Shown here: positions 46,624-58,644 of the stretch, piece after piece | How the letters are laid out: every line of letters begins with the position of its first letter | How positions within the stretch are numbered: the first letter of the stretch is position 1 | Assembly (NCBI GenBank): GCA_032433765.1 | Contig: JAVIAB010000160.1 | Location: 33,135,852 to 33,199,851 of the forward strand | From: Megaustenia siamemsis | Lineage: Eukaryota; Mollusca; Gastropoda; Stylommatophora; Ariophantidae | DNA: 64,000 bases | Direction of reading: 5' to 3' | The notes under the pieces: generated by a model | The model's database searches: none | What the model saw: only the letters and a program-made list of their open reading frames with translations | What the model was told of the DNA's origin: nothing | Made by a program: the position numbers and the translations under genes

Positions 46624-46880
46624 GAGAGCAGCGATAGCTCAGTGGTTAGTCAACTGGACTACTAAGGACAAAAGGTCGGGTTCGATCCTGATCGACAGCT
46701 TCCAGGTTCATTCAGCCTTAAATGGGTACCTGATTTTTTTTTCTAGGAAAATGAAACGGCACGGGCATACTGACCACATTACCCCAAAACACATATGCTG
46801 AAAATCTGTAAAAATTATGGTCACTAATACCATATTCCCTATACGCCACTTGGCGAGACGGGACATTTTACATTTTACTG
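46624..46880 (+). mobile_element. SINE family I
   Basis: Complete but more diverged than other copies (GTCGGGTTCGATCCTGATCG, ACACATATGCTG). Confidence 0.88.
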
Positions 46881-47488
46881 TACTTTTTACAGATAATTCA
46901 TCGTTGCTTCGTAAAACATTTTTTATTTTCCTCAAAATCTTTCCTGTCTAAAATTATCTGTTTCGCTTGTCTCGGATCTTTCCTGCTGTCTTTTATTTGC
47001 GGAATCAAAATAGCCCCCCCCCCCCCACCGCACACAATATTCCAGATGCACTTCCTCCCCCAAAAAGGCGACTTTTCTTCCTTCTGGCACAATGCCATCC
47101 GCACACTCCCTGAATGTCGGCCACAAAAAAGTTCTCTTGGAAACTACGTTTTCCTGGCGCTATACTGTTATGTTAACCAGAAATACTCCAATGGTTCTGT
47201 ACAAAAATAATGACAAACAATATTTCACATGCGCCAAATGACTGACGGCTAACCTTTAATCTTTACTTCCCGAAAATTGAAATTACTCTACCTTCTCCCT
47301 ACCCCCCCCCCCCCCCCCCTCCTCCTCCACCCCCGAACAAATATAAATTCTCGCTTATCTTATTAAACAAATATAAATTATTTATAAATAAATAATCTCG
47401 TTTGTCTGATCAAACAAATATAAATTATCGCTAGTATTAAAAAAAATATATAAAATCTGCCTTATCTTTATCAAATATGAAATCTCGC
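46881..47488. other. Unassigned, with two poly-C runs
   Basis: C runs at about 47014-47026 and 47305-47321. The 3' part grades into ancestral, irregular units of the satellite that follows. Confidence 0.4.
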
Positions 47489-48385
47489 TTGTCTTATTAA
47501 ATATAAAATCTTGCTTGTTTTATTAAATATAAAATCTCGCTTGTCTTATTAAATATAAAATCTGGCTTATTTTATCAAAGAAATATAAAATCTCACTTGT
47601 CATATCAAATATAAAATCTGGCCTGCCGTATCAAATAAAACGTCTCGCTTATCTTTTGAAACAATGATAAAAATATCTATTGTCTTATCAAACAAATATA
47701 AAATAACACTTGTCTTATCAAACAAATATAAAATCACACTTGTCTTATCAAACACATATAAAATCACACTTGTAATATCAAACAAATATAAAATCACACT
47801 TGTCTTATCAAACAAATATAAAATCACACTTGTCTTATCAAACAAATATAAAATCACACTTGTAATATCAAACAAATATAAAATCACACTTGTCTTATAA
47901 AACAAATATAAAATCACACTTGCCTTATCAAACACATATAAAATCCCACTTGTCTTATCAAACAAATATAAAATCACACCTGTCTTATCAAACAAATATA
48001 AAATCACACTTGTCTTATCAAACAAATATAAAATCACACTTGTCTTATCAAACAAATATAAAATCACACTTGTCTTATCAAACAAATATAAAATCACACT
48101 TGTCTTATCAAACAAATATAAAATCACACTTGTCTTATCAAACAAATATAAAATCACACCTGTCTTATCAAACAAATATAAAATCACACTTGTCTTATCA
48201 AATAAATATAAAATCACACTTGTCTTATCAAACAAATATAAAATCACACTTGTCTTATCAAACAAATATAAAATCACACTTGTCTTATCAAACAAATATA
48301 AAATCACACTTGTCTTATCAAACAAATATAAAATCACACTTGTCTTATCAAACAAATATAAAATCACACTTGTCTTATCAAACAC
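47489..48385. repeat. 30-bp satellite, subfamily A
   Basis: Irregular TTGTCTTATTAAATATAAAA units up to about 47660, then about 24 regular 30-bp units with CTTGTCTTATCAAACAAATA and TAAAATCACA. It joins subfamily B without a spacer through a unit sharing CTTATCAAACACAT. Confidence 0.95.
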
Positions 48386-50892
48386 ATCTAATATATCGAC
48401 TGTCTTATCAAGAACATCTAATATATCGACTGTCTTATCAAATACATCTAATATATCGACTGTCTTATCAAGCACATCTAATATATCGACTGTCTTATCA
48501 AGCACATCTAATATATCGACTGTCTTATCAAGCACATCTAATATATCGACTGTCTTATCAAGCACATCTAATATATCGACTGTCTTATCAAGCACATCTA
48601 ATATATCGACTGTCTTATCAACCACATCTAATATATCGACTGTCTTATCAAGCACATCTAATATATCGACTGTCTTATCAAGCACATCTAATATATCGAC
48701 TGTCTTATCAAGCACATCTAATATATCGACTGTCTTATCAAGCACATCTAATATATCGACTGTCTTATCAAGCACATCTAATATATCGACTGTCTTATCA
48801 AGCACATCTAATATATCGACTGTCTTATCAAGCACATCTAATATATCGACTGTCTTATCAAGCACATCTAATATATCGACTGTCTTATCAAGCACATCTA
48901 ATATATCGACTGTCTTATCAAGCACATCTAATATATCGACTGTCTTATCAAGCACATCTAATATATCGACTGTCTTATCAAGCACATCTAATATATCGAC
49001 TGTCTTATCAAGCACATCTAATATATTGACTGTCTTATCAAGCACATCTAATATATCGACTGTCTTATCAAGCACTTCTAATATATCGACTGTCTTATCA
49101 AGCACATCTAATATATCGACTGTCTTATCAAACACATCTAATATATCGACTGTCTTATCAAACACATCTAATATATCGACTGTCTTATCAAGCACATCTA
49201 ATATATCGACTGTCTTATCAAGCACATCTAATATATCGACTGTCTTATCAAGCACATCTAATATATCGACTGTCTTATCAAGCACATCTAATATATCGAC
49301 TGTCTTATCAAGCACATCTAATATATCGACTGTCTTATCAAGCACATCTAATATATCGACTGTCTTATCAAGCACATCTAATATATCGACTGTCTTATCA
49401 AGCACATCTAATATATCGACTGTCTTATCAAGCACATCTAATATATCGACTGTCTTATCAACCACATCTAATATATCGACTGTCTTATCAAGCACATCTA
49501 ATATATCGACTGTCTTATCAAGCACATCTAATATATCGACTGTCTTATCAAGCACATCTAATATATCGACTGTCTTATCAAGCACATATAATATATCGAC
49601 TGTCTTATCAAGCACATCTAATATATCGACTGTCTTATCAAACACATCTAATATATCGACTGTCTTATCAAGCACATCTAATATATCGACTGTCTTATCA
49701 AGCACATCTAATATATCGACTGTTTTATCAAGCACATCTGATATATCGACTGTCTTATCAAGCACATCTAATATATCGACTGTCTTATCAAGCACTTCTA
49801 ATATATCGACTGTCTTATCAAGCACATCTAATATATCGACTGTCTTATCAAACACATCTAATATATCGACTGTCTTATCAAACACATCTAATATATCGAC
49901 TGTCTTATCAAACACATCTAATATATCGACTGTCTTATCAAACACATCTAATATATCGACTGTCTTATCAAGCACATCTAATATATCGACTGTCTTATCA
50001 AGCACATCTAATATATCGACTGTCTTATCAAGCACATCTAATATATCGACTGTCTTATCAAACACATCTAATATATCGACTGTCTTATCAAACACATCTA
50101 ATATATCGACTGTCTTATCAAACACATCTAATATATCGACTGTCTTATCAAACACATCTAATATATCGACTGTCTTATCAAACACATCTAATATATCGAC
50201 TGTCTTATCAAACACATCTAATATATCGACTGTCTTATCAAGCACATCTAATATATCGACTGTCTTATCAAGCACATCTAATATATCGACTGTCTTATCA
50301 AGCACATCTAATATATCGACTGTCTTATCAAGCACTTCTAATATATCGACTGTCTTATCAAGCACATCTAATATATCGACTGTCTTATCAAACACATCTA
50401 ATATATCGACTGTCTTATCAAACACATCTAATATATCGACTGTCTTATCAAACACATCTAATATATCGACTGTCTTATCAAACACATCTAATATATCGAC
50501 TGTCTTATCAAGCACATCTAATATATCGACTGTCTTATCAAGCACATCTAATATATCGACTGTCTTATCAAGCACATCTAATATATCGACTGTCTTATCA
50601 AACACATCTAATATATCGACTGTCTTATCAAACACATCTAATATATCGACTGTCTTATCAAACACATCTAATATATCGACTGTCTTATCAAACACATCTA
50701 ATATATCGACTGTCTTATCAAACACATCTAATATATCGACTGTCTTATCAAACACATCTAATATATCGACTGTCTTATCAAGCACATCTAATATATCGAC
50801 TGTCTTATCAAGCACATCTAATATATCGACTGTCTTATCAAGCACATCTAATATATCGACTGTCTTATCAAGCACATCTAATATATCGACTA
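48386..50892. repeat. 30-bp satellite, subfamily B, with higher-order repeats
   Basis: About 83 units of CGACTGTCTTATCAAGCACA plus TCTAATATAT. The main variant is AAGCAC against AAACAC; a rare variant, GCACTTCT, recurs at 49071, 49791 and 50331. Open in frames on both strands, including 1140 codons on the minus strand. That frame translates to a monotonous decapeptide, and I regard it as non-coding. Confidence 0.95.
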
Positions 50893-51555
50893 TATGGACC
50901 AAGTATAATTTCTCGCTTATCTTATGGAATAAACATAGTTTCACCCTTGACTTATTAAAAAGACATGTTTTCTTGTCTTGAAACAGTCTAGACTTTAGAA
51001 TGATTGATGTCACTGAAAGCACAACATTCCCTTATCTGTTGGACCTTTGTTCCAACAACCAACCAGGAGTTCATCTAAATCGTTTCATAATTTTTCTTTC
51101 CTTCTTTTGCTATCATGGCTCATTCAGACTAAGATTACAAATTTCGAAATAATTTTCTTTTCTTTTCCTCAAACTGAAACCACACATCTCCTTGTGATTC
51201 TATCACAAATTTTAAAACCATGCTACCTTATACCAAATATTGACAATTTCTCCCAAGCCATTTTAAAGAATAAACATTTATTTTATATCATCAAAGATTC
51301 ATAATTTCTCTTTATTAAAAATTACAACAGCTCGAATGTTAATAATACCACTTTATCTTTGCCACTAGCAAAGATGTATAATTTATCGATTACTGTGTCC
51401 AGAATGCACACTTGTTCCCATACCTAAAGAAACATCAGTTCCCAAATTCCATCATTCTGCATCATGGTGGCTAACATGTTCCTTATACTTAAACACAAAG
51501 CAATATCACCACCATGAAATATAGTATACATTCCCATATTGTTCTACCATTGTCA
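50893..51555. other. Unassigned intron sequence
   Basis: AT-rich, no features supported. Confidence 0.3.
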
Positions 51556-51599
51556 AACATGGTCAATTACGACTCAGCACGAATAAAGCTTGCCACCAG

Positions 51600-52545
51600 A
51601 GAAATGAGATGTCTGAGACATGCGCTTGGAGTGACAAGAAAAGATAGAATCAGAAATGAGATGTCTGAGACACGCGCTTTGAGTGACCAGAAAAGATAGA
51701 ATCAGAAATGAGATGTCTGAGACCCGCGCTTTGAGTGACCAGAAAAGATAGAATCAGAAATGAGATGTCTGAGACATGCGCTTGGAGTGACCAGAAAAGA
51801 TAGAATCAGAAATGAGATGTCTGAGACACGTGCTTTGAGTGACCAGAAAAGATAGAATCAGAAATGAGATGTCTGAGACACGCGCTTTGAGTGACCAGAA
51901 AAGATAGAATCATAAATGAGATGTCTGAGACACGTGCTTTGAGTGACCAGAAAAGATAGAATCAGAAATGAGATGTCTGAGACACGCGCTTTGAGTGACA
52001 AGAAAAGATAGAATCAGAAATGAGATGTCTGAGACACGCGCTTTGAGTGACCAGAAAAGATAGAATCAGAAATGAGATGTCTGAGACACGCGCTGTGAGT
52101 GACCAGAAAAGATAGAATCAGAAATGAGATGTCTGAGACCCGCGCTTTGAGTGACCAGAAAAGATAGAATCAGAAATGAGATGTCTGAGACATGCGCTTG
52201 GAGTGACCAGAAAAGATAGAATCAGAAATGAGATGTCTGAGACACGTGCTTTGAGTGACCAGAAAAGATAGAATCAGAAATGAGATGTCTGAGACACGCG
52301 CTTTGAGTGACCAGAAAAGATAGAATCAGAAATGAGATGTCTGAGATACGCGCTTTGAGTGACCAGAAAAGATAGAATCAGAAATGAGATGCCTGAGATA
52401 CGCGCTTTGAGTGACCAGAAAAGATAGAATCAGAAATGAGATGTCTGAGATACGCGCTTTGAGTGACCAGAAAAGATAGAATCAGAAATGAGATGTCTGA
52501 GATACGCGCTTTGAGTGACCAGAAAAGATAGAATCAGAAATGATA
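51600..52545. repeat. 52-bp satellite derived from LINE coding sequence
   Basis: About 18 units of ATGAGATGTCTGAGACACGC, GCTTTGAGTGACCAGAAAAG and ATAGAATCAGAA. The first unit is continuous with the LINE reading EMRCLRHALGVTRKDRIRN. 52 is not a multiple of three, so the LINE frame is lost after one unit. Variants: ACATGCGCTTGG, ACACGTGC, ATACGCGC. Confidence 0.93.
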
Positions 52546-52649
52546 TTATAAAAGAAAGAGTAGACATTGGACAATCCTAAACTACACACAAAAACAACAA
52601 ATAAACCGATATGTCCATGTAGAAAAGAATGCTATGCGATTCCTTACCA

Positions 52650-53125
52650 TACATAGCATATATTTAACCATACATAGCATATATTTAACCATACATAGCA
52701 TATATTTAACCATACATAGCATATATTTAACATACATAGCATATATTTAACCATACATAGCATATATTTAACCATACATAGAATATATTTAACCATACAT
52801 AGCATATATTTAACCATACATAGCATATATTTAACCATACATAGCGTATATTTAACCATACACTGCATATATTTAACCATGCATAGCATATATTTAACCA
52901 TACATAGCATATATTTAACCATACATAGCATATATTTAACCATACATAGCATATATTTAACCATACATAGCATATATTTAACCATACATAACATATATTT
53001 AACCATACATAGCATATATTTAACCATACATAGCATATATTTAACCATACATAACATATATTTAACCATACATAGCATATATTTAACCATACATAGCATA
53101 TATTTAACCATACATAGCATATATT
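52650..53125. repeat. 21-bp satellite
   Basis: About 22 units of ACCATACATAGCATATATTT plus A. Confidence 0.95.
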
Positions 53126-53352
53126 TAAAGAGGAGAAGCCAGAATATCAAGGGGCAGACCCAAAGTAAGATGGACAGACATCAAATAAGCGCTACAAAAA
53201 CGTTAACTGATAACGATTGAAGCCATTAAAAATGTCGAGAACCACAACTTTGTATCTCACTCGACACTCGAACGGATATAAGAGGACGCGAAGAAAGAAG
53301 AAAGAAAGAATTAGCATGTCATTATATCTAAACATTCCACTGTTCTCATTAC

Positions 53353-53582
53353 CTTGAACATTGTATTTCACAAGCACTTCCACCCCATCCTATGTGGCAC
53401 ACACAAAACATCACAGACTTCATCACGTGACAGTCTCCATGGTTACTGCAATTCTCTATACAAACTGTTTTCGTGACGTCACTAATAGCTGCTTGTAGGG
53501 ATGGATGGATAAAGATCCACACTAAAGCTGGCACTATCATGTCCGATATTGTGGATACAATGTTAATGAATGATGCCTTGAA
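53353..53582 (-). CDS. EGF-domain protein, upstream exon
   Basis: A 230-base exon. The donor is AAG|GTAATG. The proposed acceptor is GACAAGGCACAG, preceded by a pyrimidine-rich CTCCTCTATATCTTC and a branch-like CTAAATGCTTGAC. With this acceptor it starts in phase 0 and ends two bases into a codon, fitting the 35.4-kb exon. The first ~40 residues (ISDMIVPALVWIFIHPSLQA) have no Cys. VCIENCSNHGDC, then FCVCHIGWGGSAC, forms one complete EGF module, and CEIQCS begins the next. The Met-initiated frame extending to 53603 has an in-frame stop just before its ATG, so an internal exon is more likely than a first exon. Upstream exons were not found in the window. Confidence 0.78.
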
Positions 53583-53734
53583 CTGTGCCTTGTCGTCAAG
53601 CATTTAGATCCGATGAAGATATAGAGGAGATCTCTTCAAACTGTGAAATACAACAATGGTATATGTAAGTGTTCCTGGCGCGTGTTTAATTTATTTTAAT
53701 TAAATAGTAAGGAAACACCACTGCCAACTATAGT

Positions 53735-53942
53735 TAGGTAGGGTTCGATCCCAACCGACGGCTTCCGGTTTACCCAGCCTTTAATGGATACAGGATTGTT
53801 TTATGGGAAAGTAAAGCGGCACGGGCGTAATACCGACCACATTACTCCAAAAATCATGTGCCGAAGGTCTGTAATTTATGATCGCTAACACCATATTCCC
53901 TATACGCCACTTGGCGTGACGGGTGTACTTTACTTTTTTTTT
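53735..53942 (+). mobile_element. SINE family I, 5'-truncated
   Basis: Starts at the B box (TAGGGTTCGATCCCAACC), lacks the A box, and continues to the terminal hairpin and a T-rich tail. Confidence 0.88.
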
Positions 53943-54229
53943 ACATCAAACAACAGACCGTAATGGACACATACACCCACGTATACACATATATGGCTAT
54001 ATTCGCACATAAACACAGATATTCACATATACACACAAACATACGCATACAAACATACATACAAATATACTTACACAACAATTATGAAAACAAAAAAAAA
54101 CTAGAAGAAGTGTGTTATTTAAGCTGTTAAAGTGTTTCTGCCTTTGAAATAGTTCGAACAGACATTCAAGAAGCTCTACAAATAAAGACAATAAGCATGG
54201 GCGCTAAGGAAGAAGGATTTATAGAATTT
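53943..54229. other. (CA/TA)-rich sequence
   Basis: ACACATATAC-type simple sequence at 53960-54075; the rest is unassigned. Confidence 0.4.
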
Positions 54230-55050
54230 CAAGAGGTCCAGTGTCACAGATGTATCAGGAAGAATTTATAGAACTTTCAGATGGCCAGTGTCATAGATGT
54301 ATGGGAAGAATTTATAGAACTTTCAGATGACCAGCGTCATAGATGTATTAGGAAGAATTTATAGAACTTTCAGATGGCCAGTGTCATAGATGTATTAGGA
54401 AGAATTTATAGAACTTTCAGATGACCAGCGTCATAGATGTATTATAAAAGATTTATAGAATTTCTAGATGACCAGTGTCATATATGTATTATGAAGGATT
54501 TATAGAACTTCCAGATAACCAGCGTCATAGATGTATTATGAAGGATTTATAGAACTTCCAGATGACCAGTGTCATAGATGTATTAGGAATAATTTATAGA
54601 ATTTCCAGATGACCAGTGTCATGGACGTATTTGAAAGGATTTATATAACTTTCAGATGACCAGTGTCATAGATGTATTAGCAAAAATTTATAGAATTTGT
54701 AGTTGACCAGCGTCATAGATGTATTTTGAAGGATTTATAGATCTTCCAGGTGACCAGTGTCATAGATGCATTTTGAAGGATTTATAGATCTTCAAGATGA
54801 CCAGTGTCATGGACGTATTTGAAAGGATTTATAAAACTTCCAGAGGACCAGTGTCATGGACGTATTAGGAAGGATTTATAAAACTTCCAGAGGACCAGTG
54901 TCATGGACGTATTAGGAAGGATTTATAAAACTTCCAGAGGACCAGTGTCATGGACGTATTAGGAAGGATTTGTAAAACTTCCAGAGGACCAGTATCATTG
55001 ACGTATTAGGAAGGATTTGTAAAACTTCCAGAGGACCAGTCTCATGGACG
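54230..55050. repeat. 47-bp satellite
   Basis: About 17 units containing GAATTTATAGAACTTTCAGA, TGACCAGTGTCATAGATGTA and TTAG. The left units read TAGATGTATT and the right units GGACGTATT. Confidence 0.92.
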
Positions 55051-55079
55051 TATTTCATATTGATTTCACTGTACTAAGC

Positions 55080-55258
55080 TTCGGCTTCAGAAGGTGGAGT
55101 GGCCAGTTCGTCCCATCCTTTTCTTCCCAGACAATATCTCTGGTACCAAATTAAAGAGACTGAGTGGAAAGATGTTGCTCCAACTGGCATTTCAACCCAG
55201 CACATTCAGGTCGGCTGAAGCGTGTCCTAACCACAACGCCATCAGGCGTTGAAATGTA
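55080..55258 (-). mobile_element. tRNA-derived SINE fragment
   Basis: The minus strand has TGGCGTTGTGGTTAGGACAC (A box) and GGGTTGAAATGCC (degenerate B box) at tRNA-like spacing, then a body not shared with families I-IV. Confidence 0.5.
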
Positions 55259-55259
55259 A

Positions 55260-55655
55260 ATGTTTTAGTTTATGTTTTAGTATGGTATTAATATGTGGTC
55301 AGCAATGTTTCCACTTGAATTTATTTAACTTTTTAGTTTGGTTGGAATGTTTATATATTTGCATTCTATGTTTACCATATTGATCTTGTTTATCGTACTG
55401 ACCTCAAACTTTAGAAATGCGATTTTTGTTGTTGTCGCGCCGGTATATTTAAATGTGAAACAACAGCAGTTATATTAAAGGAAAGGGTTCTATATGGGCA
55501 GTCAAATCAGACGATAATGGGTCGAGAGGAAAGACAACCCAGTACCGATAAGGTCATACTGACGACGGATATTGTGGGCCGAAAGAGACAAATACCGCAG
55601 TTTGGTGTAAACCATAATACAACATATCTACGAACAATTCACATTATTTTCATCT
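55260..55655. other. Unassigned sequence
   Basis: Nothing recognised. Confidence 0.3.
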
Positions 55656-56135
55656 TCATAAAGTACCGGGCCTGCTGGCGTAGGTGATCATGTCTCTCCA
55701 CAACTTTCGATCACGACAGTTATTTATCATTTCTGTTATTGACCTTCTGCCAAGCCATTCTCTTAAGCTGTCTGGTATCTTTCCTCTTTGCTTCTCTCTA
55801 TCTCTTCGTCCCTCAATTTTCCCAGTTGTTACAATATATTCCAGCTGCTCTCTTCTCATTACATATCTAAGAAATGATGATTGTTTCTTCCTAATATTGG
55901 AAATTAGCTGTCTTTTTGCTTTGACCTCTTGCAGAACGTTTTCATTACTCTTCTTAGCTGTCCATGGTATTTTCAACATTCTTCTGTAAAACCACTTTCT
56001 ACAGACTCCAGTGATTATCTTGTCTGTTGTCCTATTTTCCATGATCCACATCCATGTTAAGACTGGCTCTACATAACATTTAAGAACTCTTTTTTTGTTT
56101 CTATTGTCAAAAATGGATTGCATTGTATCTTCCTC
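55656..56135 (-). mobile_element. LINE 3' end (family 2), open frame intact
   Basis: A single open frame of 155 codons with CYVEPVLTWMW, WFYRRMLKIPWTAKKSNENV, FLRYVMRREQLEYIVTTGKI, IPDSLREWLGRRSITEM and a stop after MITYASRPGTL. It is the C-terminal end of a LINE ORF2, 5'-truncated. The lack of stops suggests a recent insertion. Confidence 0.85.
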
Positions 56136-56655
56136 ATTTTTTTGGGAAAGCTGCTTTTGCCTGAGCCATTCTGCATCTCACCTGTTGTACATCTTCCGTC
56201 ACATTATTTTAAGGACAGATAATAAAAAGAAGTAGCCATCGAACAAATGCAGAAGTAGAAGAAGAAAAAGAAGAGAAATGTTGGTAATTTTAGTTGTAGT
56301 TTGTGAATAGGCACTGCTAATGGGTACCTAGAAAAAAATAGGTTTAAGACTACTGGACAATTTACAACAGTAAGAGATCTAGACAGTACATTCATATTGG
56401 AGAAATGGGGCTCATACCTATCCACTGATTCATTCCTTAAGTAAGGAGTCAACCTCATGCCGGGTCCTTCTAGTATTCAAAAATATGTATCTGGTTCTAA
56501 TATTCATAGGCCGAATTAACTCGCTCAGAATTGCTGTTTTCGGGCAGAAATGAATTACTGATAACATTGAACCTCCGAACAACTGGGGGTGGGGGCAATA
56601 ATAGTCTATCGGCTCGAACCTCTAAACAACTTATGAGCATCACTACTCTGAATGA
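56136..56655. other. Unassigned sequence
   Basis: Short A/G-rich stretch at 56220-56275; nothing supported. Confidence 0.3.
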
Positions 56656-56659
56656 GTCC

Positions 56660-56666
56660 TGATCGC

Positions 56667-56714
<48 letters not shown>
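56660..56714. repeat. (AG)n microsatellite
   Basis: An AG run that cuts the 3' end of the RT pseudogene. Confidence 0.95.
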
Positions 56715-56716
<2 letters not shown>

Positions 56717-57610
56717 AGTTTCGTGTTGTTCCAGGCTCTTTCTGTGAGTTTGCCTTTAGTCGTAGCTGCCTTACCAATTCGGCTGTTTATTTCATCATCA
56801 AGAGAAATGGTTTGCGTCATTGTGGATCCAATATACGTTAATTTCTGGACTGACTCTAGTGGACAGTCTCTTAAAGTGATTAATAGAGGTTTGATGTTAC
56901 CTTGACTTAGTATTACTATTTTCTGAACACTAATTGGCAGTGAAAAAAGGTCGCATGCTTTGTCCAGGTTGTTGATCAGCGATTGTAGGGTGGCCTCACT
57001 ATGAGCGACTAGGGCTGCATCGTCAGCAAATAAAAATTCTTTAAGTAGGGCAACATTTGTTTTGGTTTTTGCTCTTAGTCGTGCTAAGTTGAACAGTGAG
57101 CCATCTGGTCTTGTGCGAATGTAAATATCTCCTGAGCTGTTTTCGAATGCGTAATTTAGAAGGCAACAAAAAAATACAAAAAAGGGTTGGGTCGAGGACA
57201 CATCCCTGTTTAACTCCGTTGTTGACTTTAACACTCTCTGATGAACTCTCATCAAAGACTCGTTTTAAAGTAAAATTTGTAAAATAAAATTTGAAAATTC
57301 ATGTTCTCATGAAAGTACATAATCAGCTTAAGTAATTTAGGTGGGCAGCCTATGCTTTCTAACAACCTGTAGAGCCCATTTCTATCTAATGAGTCGAAGG
57401 CCTTTGTGAGATCCACAAAGGCAATATAGAGCAGCATATTTTGTTGTCGGCATTTTTTCTTGTAATTGTCTAAGTGTGAAAATCATGTCTATAGTTGATC
57501 TCCCGGCTCTGAAGCCCATTGAGACTCTGGAAGAACACGTTCTGCAAGTCTACTGTTGATCTCCCGGCTCTGAAGCCCATTGAGACTTCTTTTAGACGCG
57601 TTGCCAGCCA
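56715..57610 (-). pseudogene. LINE reverse transcriptase (palm domain), broken
   Basis: Minus strand, in order: GFRAGRSTIDMIFTLRQLQE (fingers), LYIAFVDLTKAFDSLDRNG (motif A, with the first catalytic Asp), VNNGVKQGCVLDPTLF (motif B region), FLFADDAALVAHS (motif C, with the FADD variant of YxDD) and LTYIGSTMTQTISLDDEINS (motif D and thumb). It is a non-LTR retrotransposon RT. A frameshift separates motif B from motif C near 57170, the GFRAGRST segment is duplicated, and an AG repeat truncates the thumb. Endonuclease and C-terminus are missing. The layout resembles RTE-like LINEs, but clade assignment would need a tree. Confidence 0.85.
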
Positions 57611-57676
57611 AGGTTTACGAGTCCCGTCTACCCGGAAGTTAATGATTGTAACAAAACGATCAAATATTGGCCATTA

Positions 57677-57922
57677 AGTAAAGTATAGAACCCCGTCACG
57701 CCTAGTGGCGTATAGGGAATATGGTGTTAGTGACCATCATTTTTACAGACTTTCGGCACGTGATTTTTGGGGCAATGTGATCGGTATTACGCCCGTGCCG
57801 CTTTACTTTCCCATACAATGCCGGTACTCATTTAAGGCTGGGTGAACCTGGAAGCCGTCGATCGAACCCGACCTCTAGTCCTTTGTAGTCCAGTTTACTA
57901 ACGACTGCGCTATTGCGGCTCC
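57677..57922 (-). mobile_element. SINE family I with exact target-site duplication
   Basis: Flanked by AATATTGGCCATTA (57663-57676 and 57923-57936), 14 bases with no mismatch. The head has an A-box change (TAGCGCAGTCG) and the B box is shortened. Confidence 0.93.
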
Positions 57923-58074
57923 AATATTGGCCATTACGGGATGCAAAACTCACATTTTTACTACAAATGTTTTTTTTTAAAGATATAATAAATGAAGCAT
58001 GTGTATACTTTATTCCTGGAAGAACACAAACGAGGAAATCAACTAAAGTGTCAGCGACAAACAACCGTGCAAAC

Positions 58075-58335
58075 AAAAATATAGAAATAGCGACTACAGG
58101 AAAGGTACACTCAATATTAAAGACACCGAAGATACATTTGTTCGGTCATGTAATGAAAGTAGTCTAACCACTTTCATGAGCAGTCTATAGCTTCCGACGA
58201 CGCTGATCTCTGTGCTTCAGGAAGACTGGTAAGAGTATGATGGACAAATAATATCCCAGAAGGTCTTTACTTTATTGATGACTGCCAAGGCGATGTATTT
58301 GGCCGACGGAAGGCACGGCTAACCCCAAAGTTATA
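58075..58335 (+). mobile_element. LINE 3' end, decayed
   Basis: Reads IEIATTGKVHSILKTPKIHL, then FGHVMKVV and a stop, followed by scattered basic residues. It matches the FGHVMR box of LINE C-termini. Confidence 0.5.
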
Positions 58336-58375
58336 AGACGCGTGTAAATATGACAAAACAAGAGTACCTTTTAAA

Positions 58376-58632
58376 GTAAAAAAAAGTAAAGTACCACTGT
58401 CACGCCAAGTGGCGTATAGGGAAATATGGTGTTAGTGACCCTATATTTTACAGATCTTCAGAACATGATTTTTGGGGTACTGTGGTCGGTATTACGCCCG
58501 TGCTGCTTTACTTTCCCAGAAAAAAATCCGGTACCCATTTAAGGCTGGGTGAACCCGGAAGCCGTCGGTTGGGATCGAACCCTACCCCTTCTCCTTTTTA
58601 GTCCAGTTCACTAACCACTGAGCTATCGCAGC
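58376..58632 (-). mobile_element. SINE family I
   Basis: Complete, with near-identical flanks TACCTTTTAAA (58365-58375) and TACCTTTAAAA (from 58633). Confidence 0.9.
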
Positions 58633-58644
58633 TACCTTTAAAAT

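Larger units (their letters stand above)
51556..53290 (+). mobile_element. LINE fragment (family 6) swollen by two internal satellites
   Basis: The left end reads ATREMRCLRHALGVTRKDRI, then RNE, the segment seen at 39720. After a 52-bp array the LINE resumes near 52540 (NDIIKERVDIGQ). A 21-bp array follows, and the LINE resumes again at 53130 with RGEARISRGRPKVRWTDIK and AIKNVENHN. Removing both arrays leaves a normal, decayed LINE 3' end of a few hundred bases. Confidence 0.7.

Noticed and set aside
47600..51022. 1140-codon open frame (decapeptide repeats), and plus-strand frames of 379 and 651 codons in the same DNA
   Set aside because: The 30-bp unit contains no stop in several frames on both strands, so openness is expected. 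No signal, domain or codon bias.
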